Part shown: piece after piece, positions 34,466-41,372 of the stretch
Position numbering within the stretch: the first letter of the stretch is position 1
Layout of the letters: each line of letters opens with the position of its first letter
NCBI GenBank assembly: GCA_045130235.1
Contig: JBGUPJ010000004.1
Span: 1 to 64,000, forward strand
DNA length: 64,000 nucleotides
Source: UBA1756 sp045130235
GTDB lineage: Bacteria; Bacteroidota; Bacteroidia; Bacteroidales; WCHB1-69
Direction: 5' to 3'
The notes under the pieces: generated by a model
The model's input: the letters and a program-made list of their open reading frames with translations, nothing else
Told to the model about the DNA's origin: nothing
Databases searched by the model: none
Made by a program: the position numbers and the translations under genes

Positions 34466-36049
34466 TTAAATTTCCTCCAATCCCAACTCCTTCAAAAACA
34501 CGTTGAGTTTACCACGTGATTCCTCAATTTTCGCATCTGTTTCGTGTAGTTGCTTGGTAACGACTTCAAGATCAACCAGTTCTTCTTCCTTCGACAGGTT
34601 GACATAGCGTGTGATATTGAGGTTGTAATCGTTTTCCTTGATTTCCGCCAATGAAACCAAGCGCGAGAAACGCGGTTCCTCTTTGCGGAATTGATAGGTC
34701 TCCACAATCTTTTCCACATCCTCGTCGCGAAGGTAGTTCTGGCGTTTGCCTTTCTCGTAATGATCCTCACCGCTGGCGTTGATGAACAGAATTTTGTCGT
34801 TCTTGCGGCATTTCTTCAACACAAGAATGCAGACTGGAATGCCCGTGGAATAGAACAAGTTGGCGGGCAGGCCAATGACGGCATCGATGTTATCATCTTC
34901 AAGCAGTTTCTTGCGGATGACTTCCTCCTTACCGCCACGGAACAACACACCGTGAGGCAGAATGATGGCCATCGTGCCGTTGTCGCTCAAAAAGTGGAAA
35001 CCATGCAACAAGAAAGCAAAGTCGGCGGCGGACTTGGGTGCAACACCATAACGACTAAAACGGAAATCCTTGGCGGTTTCTTCCGTCGGGTCCCAGCGCA
35101 GGCTGAAAGGCGGATTAGCGACCACCGCATCAAATTGCATCTTCTTGGCGGGATTCTGCTCGTTGAGAATGTCCCAATCGTTGGCAAGTGAATCGCCGTG
35201 ATGGATTTCAAACTCCGTGTCCTTCACGCCGTGAAGCAACATGTTCATTCGGGCAAGGTTGTAGGTAGTGATGTTTTTCTCTTGACCGTAAATCTTGCCG
35301 ATGGCGTAGTCTTTCATCTCGCGGCGCACATTCAGCAACAGCGAACCCGAACCGCATGCAAAATCCAGCACCTTGTCAATGCGTTTCTTCTTGCCCGTGG
35401 CGGGGTCTTGGCAGTCGAGGGTAACAATGCGTGAAAGGATGGTTGAAATCATCTGCGGGGTGTAGAACTCGCCTGCTTTCTGTCCCGAACCTGCCGCAAA
35501 CTGACCTATCAAGTATTCGTAGGCATCACCCAAATCATCGGAATCAGAAGAAGTCTCTGCAAGGCCGTCGGCGATGGTCTTGATGACTTTGCACAAAAGT
35601 GCGTTGCGTTCGGTATAGTTCTTACCCAATTTCTCCGAATTCAGGTTGATTTCAGAGAATAGGCCTTTGAACGAACTTTCAAACGACTCGTTTTCAATGT
35701 ATTTGAATCCTTCTTGCAAAGTGGTAAGCAAATCATTGCTTTGCGTGCGGGCGAGTTCCACAATGTTATCCCAAAGATATTGTGGCTCAATCACATAATG
35801 GATTTTGCGCCGCATTTGTCGTTCAAACAACAGTGTATCGTTGGGATTTTCTTTATACCATACTTGCAAAGCTGTATAATCTGAGCCTAATTCCTTTTGT
35901 GCTGATGTTATATAGTTGTCCGACAGATACTTCCAAAATAGGAACGACAGCATATAATCACGAAAGTCATCCGCCATCATTGCTCCGCGCAGATTATTAG
36001 CAATGCTCCAAAGGGTTTTGCCGAGTTCTTGTTGGTTATTCTGTGTCAT
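34466..36049 (-). CDS. hsdM: type I restriction-modification methyltransferase subunit
   Basis: A 527-residue N6-adenine methyltransferase. The N-terminal HsdM helical domain (SIANNLRGAMMADDFRDYMLSFLFWKYLSD) is followed by the SAM-binding motif DFACGSGSLLLNVRREM and catalytic NPPF in VVANPPFSLRW, then the KSAADFAFLLHGFHFL strand. It modifies the sequence chosen by HsdS and forms the core of the restriction complex. Unusually, it lies at the 3' end of the operon behind SIR2 and HerA rather than next to hsdS. It starts 3 bases after herA. Confidence 0.95.
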   Translation of the reverse strand: MTQNNQQELGKTLWSIANNLRGAMMADDFRDYMLSFLFWKYLSDNYITSAQKELGSDYTALQVWYKENPNDTLLFERQMRRKIHYVIEPQYLWDNIVELARTQSNDLLTTLQEGFKYIENESFESSFKGLFSEINLNSEKLGKNYTERNALLCKVIKTIADGLAETSSDSDDLGDAYEYLIGQFAAGSGQKAGEFYTPQMISTILSRIVTLDCQDPATGKKKRIDKVLDFACGSGSLLLNVRREMKDYAIGKIYGQEKNITTYNLARMNMLLHGVKDTEFEIHHGDSLANDWDILNEQNPAKKMQFDAVVANPPFSLRWDPTEETAKDFRFSRYGVAPKSAADFAFLLHGFHFLSDNGTMAIILPHGVLFRGGKEEVIRKKLLEDDNIDAVIGLPANLFYSTGIPVCILVLKKCRKNDKILFINASGEDHYEKGKRQNYLRDEDVEKIVETYQFRKEEPRFSRLVSLAEIKENDYNLNITRYVNLSKEEELVDLEVVTKQLHETDAKIEESRGKLNVFLKELGLEEI

Positions 36050-36052
36050 CGT

Positions 36053-37696
36053 TTACTTCTTTTTTAAAATAGGAGTATTTGAATTCGGCTTCTTAATTGG
36101 CTCATTCATTTTAATCATTAACGGCATAGGAAAATCAACTCCAATTAATAATGCTTCACCCTCGCCTAAACTAGGCAAAAAAGACAAGACATTCTTATTA
36201 GCTGATGACGAAGCGTTTTCTATGGATTTCTTATCTTGTTCGTTTATTAATCTGTGAACAATAAAGGTTCCCATTTGACTTAATGTTCCAATTGGTATGT
36301 CCCTAGGCATTTGAGTTGCGAGGCACAAAAAAAGTCCATATTTACGACATTCCTTTGCTATATTATCAATATTTTGTAAATAAAACGAAGTATCGTCATC
36401 AGCACTGATTCGTTTATTAAGAAACTGATGAGCTTCATCTATACATAATATTATAGGATTTTCCTTAAACTCAAATTTCCTCGATTTTCTCAACAAATGC
36501 GCTGCAATAAAATCTACTATTATTTCTCGTATTGCGAAATCATACGACAATCTTTCGAATCCAATTCTTAAGATATTCTTAGAATTATCTTGTAAAAAAG
36601 CATCAACTAATGAGATTATTTCGCTCTTCCCATCTCGATTTTCAATTCCTAATGCACCTTTTATCGTCTCATTTTGCAGGAACATATTAATTCGCGAAAT
36701 CAAATGAGAACAATAACCCAATTTAAAATCATCGGCTTCATATGTATTTGTGCGGCTTTGTTTAACACATTCATTCTTAATCTGAATAGGTAATTGGGAA
36801 ATATCAAAATCGCAGCCTGCAAAATCTTTTATATTATCAGCCACGATTTGGTTTAAATCATTTATTCTTTTCCCAATTTTTACACCATCTTGCAACTTTC
36901 CAAGGCGTACTAATTTCAAGGTATTAATTGCTTCACACAAAGCGTTCGAAGTATTTGGAGAATGTTCTCTAAACAAAAAACAGAACTCACTATTATTCAA
37001 ACTTTTAAACGAAAAATAAGCATTATCTCCGACAACGCACCCATCATCTTCGATTCCTTCATACTCCCCTGTGGCATCGATAAGAATAATCTTCGTGTCT
37101 GTTTTCTCTTTAACCTCTTCTATCAACTTAGCCACAGTCCAACTTTTCCCGCCTCCGGTAGTTCCAACAATTGCACAATGCCGACCAAACAAAGCATTCA
37201 ATGAAACACTACATGGAGAATCATTAGAAGTAAGCTTCCCGATTTCAGCATAAACACTTGTGTCCGCATCGTTTTTCTTTCTTCCAAATTCCTTGACATA
37301 ATTACTTATCTGTTCATCCGAACATGCATACACTTTTGCTCCAATGTTTGGATACTTTGAAACCGTTTTTATTGTTTTTTGGGGCTCAAACAAATTAAAC
37401 ACAAGCAACAATTCAGCTTTCCCAGATGGATGGAATTTCGTTGAATCTTGATGTATGGCTTTTTCGCTAATCTCTTTTCGTTCACTGTCTGGTAAATCAA
37501 GTTCAATAATACGAGCAAGAAAACCGTATTCATCTCCCTCAATTACAATAAAATTGCCAACACTATCACCTGCGAACAATGAGCCTTGGTAAATAAACTG
37601 GCCTAACAAATGCGATGATGGAAAATGAATCCTCACATACTGCGGAGTCACTTCATTAATATAGCCCAAGAAATATTCATTATCGAATGTTTTCAT
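36053..37696 (-). CDS. HerA-type ATPase of a SIR2-HerA defence module
   Basis: A 547-residue HerA/FtsK-like hexameric ATPase. An N-terminal HAS-barrel-like part (residues 1-150) precedes Walker A VGTTGGGKSWT (178-185), LIDATGEYEG, and Walker B ILCIDEAHQFLNKR, with LATQMPRDIPIGTLSQMGTFIVHRL as sensor and arginine-finger region. HerA partners of SIR2 proteins form a large NAD+-depleting anti-phage complex in described systems. Its start overlaps the SIR2 gene by 17 bases, consistent with coupled translation. Base composition is much richer in A and T than the housekeeping genes, suggesting transfer. Confidence 0.88.
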   Translation of the reverse strand: MKTFDNEYFLGYINEVTPQYVRIHFPSSHLLGQFIYQGSLFAGDSVGNFIVIEGDEYGFLARIIELDLPDSERKEISEKAIHQDSTKFHPSGKAELLLVFNLFEPQKTIKTVSKYPNIGAKVYACSDEQISNYVKEFGRKKNDADTSVYAEIGKLTSNDSPCSVSLNALFGRHCAIVGTTGGGKSWTVAKLIEEVKEKTDTKIILIDATGEYEGIEDDGCVVGDNAYFSFKSLNNSEFCFLFREHSPNTSNALCEAINTLKLVRLGKLQDGVKIGKRINDLNQIVADNIKDFAGCDFDISQLPIQIKNECVKQSRTNTYEADDFKLGYCSHLISRINMFLQNETIKGALGIENRDGKSEIISLVDAFLQDNSKNILRIGFERLSYDFAIREIIVDFIAAHLLRKSRKFEFKENPIILCIDEAHQFLNKRISADDDTSFYLQNIDNIAKECRKYGLFLCLATQMPRDIPIGTLSQMGTFIVHRLINEQDKKSIENASSSANKNVLSFLPSLGEGEALLIGVDFPMPLMIKMNEPIKKPNSNTPILKKK

Positions 37697-38918
37697 TGTT
37701 TAAAGCATTTAGTTCTTCTTTATACGTTTCATTCTCGGGATATTTTTGAGTAAAATCTTTAAATTTATCAAAAATAATTGTCACATTTCTTTTAATTGTT
37801 TCAAGTGCATCCCCATAGAAGAAGTCTTTCAAATTCTTTTGATCTATTGAACCGGTTCCATTATAATCAACTATTACCAATTGGAAACTGGGATTTTGTT
37901 CAACCGCTTCAAGAATAGCACTTTGTATATGCTTATCTTTGAAGCCAAAACCGACGATAATCAACAAAACATTCTCTTTTCTCAATGCTTGTTGAAAGCG
38001 AGACATCATCTCAAAATAGGGTTGCTCGTATGAACTTTCGTATTTATCCGAAGCTGGATATATTATTAATGGATCTTCTGGAGTTTCTCTTTTTTGGACA
38101 ATCCTATTATTATCTTTTTCCCATGTCAATGAGCCATGCAACTTATATAAGTGAAAAACCTTGGGAACAAAACTTTCCTCATTTTTCAAACGAGAACGTT
38201 CTCTATTAACAAAATCATAATCAAAATAACGGCCTGAAAACACACGGGGTTGAGTATATGAGAAACCGTCGACAATTGTAAATCCTGCATTATTAGCAGC
38301 TTGTTCAAATAATGTATCATAATTAGTTGTAAACAACTGGACTCTTGAATCGCTGGGTTTTCTCGCAGTGATTTTGTTCAAAAAAGTTTGGTGCGGTGCA
38401 TCTGATTGTAATGTCAACTTACAATTTTCTGCAATTTTGTTTTTCAATCTCATTATTTTTGCTTCAAAATCAGCACCTTTCTCGTTTGCTTTGTTGAATA
38501 AAATAAGATAAGACAATAAGTTTTCTATATCTCCATAATTTAATTCTTCCTCTTTTTCATTTTTAAGATTATAGAAAGTCTTCCCCTCAAGGTTGTCAAT
38601 GTCAGTTATAAAAGCTTCTATTTCTGCCTTACATGCATCCCATAACTGCTGTCTAGTTTTACCTCTATGAGACTTGTCAGTTCCTGCATCATTATCTAAC
38701 GAAGTTCCAGCAGCAGCCAAAACTACAATGTTTTGATAGTGTTTTTGGAAAAAAGAATTGTAAAACTCTTCTTGCTTTGCCTTTGCAAAATCTTCAGATG
38801 ATGTAAATTCTCCAAAATCTTCTTTTTTAATCTCTTTACCGCCTATCAAACACTTCTCATCATCATAAGCTATTGTTTGTTTTTGACTAATTACTATGTA
38901 TTTCATTTCGTTTGCCAT
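37680..38918 (-). CDS. SIR2-family NADase of a SIR2-HerA defence module
   Basis: A 412-residue protein with a SIR2 fold. The NAD-binding loop is VVLAAAGTSLDNDAG (residues 66-79), the TTNYD motif is at 197-201 with N199, and the probable catalytic histidine is H261 in LYKLHGSLTW. A VGFGFKDKHIQSAILEAV segment closes the fold. SIR2 proteins of this kind degrade NAD+ when triggered by phage, killing or arresting the cell. The gene begins 14 bases after the hsdS 3' end and overlaps herA. It is AT-rich. Unusual is its place inside a type I restriction operon. Confidence 0.85.
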   Translation of the reverse strand: MANEMKYIVISQKQTIAYDDEKCLIGGKEIKKEDFGEFTSSEDFAKAKQEEFYNSFFQKHYQNIVVLAAAGTSLDNDAGTDKSHRGKTRQQLWDACKAEIEAFITDIDNLEGKTFYNLKNEKEEELNYGDIENLLSYLILFNKANEKGADFEAKIMRLKNKIAENCKLTLQSDAPHQTFLNKITARKPSDSRVQLFTTNYDTLFEQAANNAGFTIVDGFSYTQPRVFSGRYFDYDFVNRERSRLKNEESFVPKVFHLYKLHGSLTWEKDNNRIVQKRETPEDPLIIYPASDKYESSYEQPYFEMMSRFQQALRKENVLLIIVGFGFKDKHIQSAILEAVEQNPSFQLVIVDYNGTGSIDQKNLKDFFYGDALETIKRNVTIIFDKFKDFTQKYPENETYKEELNALNNENIR

Positions 38919-38932
38919 ATTTTTCTTTTTTA

Positions 38933-39493
38933 TTAATTCATAAACATCCGCTGCATCAATCCCTTTTTGTATTGTCCCAGCAAGGCAACCTTTTCCGCAT
39001 AGGCATTAATTTGGTCATCCATTGTGGAAAGACACGAAGCGATTTTGCGCTGCTCGGGAAAAGAGGGCAAAGTAATACTTACATTATCAAAAAAATCATT
39101 TGTTGAAATGTTCAGTAATCCATGATTTCTTGCGCCTTCTTGGGCAATTTGACCGATTTCCATATCAATCAGACCTGTATCAAAATAATATTCAGCATAA
39201 CTAGCATCAATATCTGAATCCATTTTTCTAAAGCAAATGTATAAAGGTGAAACCACACCTTTTTCGTATAAGCGCAACGATTTTATGGCGCCATACGGAT
39301 GTCCTTGGGAACGGCTTTTATTATATGCAAAATCTCCTTTACTAATAAGAAAATAGTTGGAAACATCGGTGGAAGCAATGTTCTTACTGAAATAATCATA
39401 TTGGCTGACCAATCCATATTGGGCTGATATGGTCAAGACATTTTGATTGTTCTCTTTGTTTCGTTCTGTAATCCTCATAAAACACTCTCCCAA
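38933..39493 (-). CDS. hsdS: HsdS second half (TRD2 and C-terminal coiled coil), out of frame
   Basis: The frame encodes the second target-recognition domain and the distal conserved region, with ITLPSFPEQRKIASCLSTMDDQINAYAEKVALL and YKKGLMQRMFMN. There is no good start: the first usable codon is a TTG at 39493, in the middle of KKLGEC. Upstream bases in the same frame, back to the G run at 39581-39589, encode LLIINNLKKPKLRFPEF and WEEKKLGE, the usual linker into an HsdS second domain. It is therefore the 3' half of one hsdS gene, expressed properly only if the G run changes length. Confidence 0.88.
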   Translation of the reverse strand: MGECFMRITERNKENNQNVLTISAQYGLVSQYDYFSKNIASTDVSNYFLISKGDFAYNKSRSQGHPYGAIKSLRLYEKGVVSPLYICFRKMDSDIDASYAEYYFDTGLIDMEIGQIAQEGARNHGLLNISTNDFFDNVSITLPSFPEQRKIASCLSTMDDQINAYAEKVALLGQYKKGLMQRMFMN

Positions 39494-39567
39494 TTTCTTT
39501 TCCTCCCATTCTTTTTCGTTGTAAAACTCTGGGAATCTTAATTTTGGCTTTTTTAAATTATTGATTA

Positions 39568-40209
39568 TCAGTAATTTACACCCCCCCCCGTTGAGGATGC
39601 AAACAAATTCTGCATCAAACCTTTCTTGTAGGCTTTTAGTTGTTCGAGTTTGCCGTTGGTTGAGGTTATCATTTCATCTGCCGCAGAAAGGCAGGCTGCT
39701 ATGCGCTGCTGTTCGGCGAGAGGGGGAAATGGAATCGTGATTGCAGAGAACTGCTGATAGCTAACCATTTTTCCATCTCTAATGCCTTCCAGGTTACGAT
39801 TCAGATCTTGAATGAAACGAGTTGATTTAAAATAATACCGATAAAACTCGTTACAAACCCTATCGTTTTTTCTCCTCAAAACAATATATGCTGGGCTACA
39901 CAATCCTTTGTAATACGAGTATTCAATACCTCCTTGAAAAGATCTCAAACTGATAATAAAATCACCAATTTCAACAACTTTATATCCTGCAATGCTCTTA
40001 TCGCTGACAATAACATTGTAATCGATCATATCTCTTGGCACCGCACCTTGGTCTTGGGTAATTGCCAATACTGGCAAATCAGAATTGTGATTCTTATTCA
40101 CAATTGGTTCAAACAATTCATTTCCATTAACAAAATCCCATTCCCCTGCATTGGCGAAATCGGTGAAGCGGAGGGTGGGGATGTTGTTGTATGTGGGTTT
40201 GGTGGTCAT
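39568..40209 (-). CDS. hsdS: HsdS first half (TRD1 and central coiled coil), truncated by a G run
   Basis: The 213-residue product holds the first target-recognition domain (TLRFTDFANAGEWDFVNGNELF opening) and the central conserved region (IPFPPLAEQQRIAACLSAADEMI to LKAYKKGLMQNLF). It then runs through nine G (TGGGVNY) into a TGA. With ten or seven G the frame continues into the second half to give 425 residues, the normal HsdS length. HsdS sets the sequence recognised by the restriction enzyme. Half-length HsdS proteins can pair to form a symmetric specificity unit in some known systems, so the present form may still work. Confidence 0.9.
   Translation of the reverse strand: MTTKPTYNNIPTLRFTDFANAGEWDFVNGNELFEPIVNKNHNSDLPVLAITQDQGAVPRDMIDYNVIVSDKSIAGYKVVEIGDFIISLRSFQGGIEYSYYKGLCSPAYIVLRRKNDRVCNEFYRYYFKSTRFIQDLNRNLEGIRDGKMVSYQQFSAITIPFPPLAEQQRIAACLSAADEMITSTNGKLEQLKAYKKGLMQNLFASSTGGGVNY
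39581..39589. repeat. poly-C/G tract of nine bases in hsdS (phase-variation site)
   Basis: Nine C on the plus strand (nine G in the coding strand) lie exactly between the two HsdS domains. Slippage by one base to ten, or by two to seven, joins the halves in frame with no stop between them. Runs of this kind are classic slipped-strand switches. Confidence 0.85.
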
Positions 40210-40351
40210 AACATTGAATTTTGAAAGGAAAAAACGTTATACCCGACCATATAAAATGGGAAACGCCCCTCAAGTATGCTGCCAAAGGCGCGCCTGAAGG
40301 GCTTATTATCAAAGTGTTGCATTAAAGAGAACTTTTCTCTTAATGAGGCTG
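40210..40351 (-). promoter_or_regulatory. long structured leader of hsdS
   Basis: Between the -7 element and the hsdS start lie about 140 transcribed bases. They contain a near-palindrome ATTAAAGAGAA/TTCTCTTAAT at 40321-40343, just after the expected start of transcription, and a GC-rich imperfect inverted pair (CCCCTCAAG at about 40266-40274 and CTGAAGGG at about 40294-40301). No open frame is visible. An operator or an attenuator-like structure is possible. Confidence 0.45.
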
Positions 40352-40359
40352 CAAAAGTA
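40352..40359 (-). promoter_or_regulatory. -7 promoter element of hsdS-SIR2-herA-hsdM
   Basis: The minus strand reads TACTTTTG within GTTGTACTTTTGCAG. It separates hsdS and the genes behind it from the upstream hsdR-Abi pair, so the island has at least two transcription units. Confidence 0.6.
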
Positions 40360-40399
40360 CAACTTTTTTCAATATGAAAAACTTTTTTTGTCATTTTTT

Positions 40400-41353
40400 T
40401 TACTTTTTCCATATTTTTTCTTCCTGCCAATTGTCTGGAAAGCCCATGTGTTGCAATGGGACAAAACCCTTATATTCCTCAATTAAACCATAGAGTTTTT
40501 CCTTGAAACTCGAATTCGGACAAGCTGTTTGTAGCAAATAATTAAGCATACAAAGGAAATAGTATGTCTTTTTCCTTTTCACCGTATTCGGATTGCTTAT
40601 CCAAACATGCGTCTTGGAAAAGTCTAATCGTTCGGGCACAATATTGAAATCACGATTCCACAATCGTGCATGATGCGCGCACAAGTTTCTAACATAATTG
40701 ATGGTATGCAACCAAGAACAGAATTGTCTTGGAGGTATGCCATAAAAACTTGCTATGCCAACAAGGTCACTTCTCAATTTCAAACTTGAGCATATCCTAG
40801 ACAAATGATTGAAATACATAATCTCTACACTCATCCACGATGGTGGAGTTGGCGGAGTGTCATAAGTATCCCTATAATGTTGGATGAAAACTTCCGCCTT
40901 ATTGCTGTGCAGTTGTTCGGCAATATGCCTACTCAATTCCGTATGGACATTGATCTCAATATCTTTTCCATCCTTGTCCTTTTTGTGTATGACATTGAAA
41001 ATGTTAGGATTATCCTGCCAATGGGAACCGTACTTATGGCTTAACTGATAGATAATTTGTGTCCTTATTGAAATCTCCAATCGCTCAATGGCATCAAACA
41101 CCAATAGCCTTAACTTCCTGTCAAACAAATACAAATAATATACATCGTCCCAAGTCTTGCCTTCAATAAAATGGTCAGTATAACACTCGTCCTTGATTTC
41201 TTTACAAGGCAACATATAGGCACTTAAACGATAATAACTAATGTTTGATAGATGTCGAATTGCCCTTTCTTCGTTAGGAATCAATAATCCTCTCGATTTC
41301 AGTAACTCGACCTGCTGGTGATAGGTTAATGGTGGTTTGGTATACTCTCTCAT
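40400..41353 (-). CDS. Abi_2 family abortive-infection protein (HEPN RNase-like)
   Basis: A 317-residue protein of the AbiD/AbiF (Abi_2) family. It shows PPLTYHQQVELLKSRGL at the N-terminus, LSNISYYRLSAYMLP, LYLFDRKLRLLVFDAIERLEISIRT and the conserved VRNLCAHHARLWNRDF with R222-x4-H227, the HEPN nuclease signature. Relatives stop phage growth, probably by cutting RNA. It lies 19 bases behind hsdR and 190 bases before hsdS, so it is cotranscribed with hsdR. HEPN toxin use together with the restriction system is likely but not shown. Confidence 0.9.
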   Translation of the reverse strand: MREYTKPPLTYHQQVELLKSRGLLIPNEERAIRHLSNISYYRLSAYMLPCKEIKDECYTDHFIEGKTWDDVYYLYLFDRKLRLLVFDAIERLEISIRTQIIYQLSHKYGSHWQDNPNIFNVIHKKDKDGKDIEINVHTELSRHIAEQLHSNKAEVFIQHYRDTYDTPPTPPSWMSVEIMYFNHLSRICSSLKLRSDLVGIASFYGIPPRQFCSWLHTINYVRNLCAHHARLWNRDFNIVPERLDFSKTHVWISNPNTVKRKKTYYFLCMLNYLLQTACPNSSFKEKLYGLIEEYKGFVPLQHMGFPDNWQEEKIWKK

Positions 41354-41372
41354 ATCGCTCCTTTCAAATTAT

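Noticed and set aside
39581..39589. Possible CRISPR or tandem repeat array near the poly-C run
   Set aside because: Only a homopolymer is present; no spaced repeats occur here or elsewhere in the window.
38933..40209. hsdS as a plain dead gene (frameshift pseudogene)
   Set aside because: The break falls exactly at a homopolymer between domains and both halves are otherwise intact, which fits a reversible switch better than decay; assembly error remains possible.
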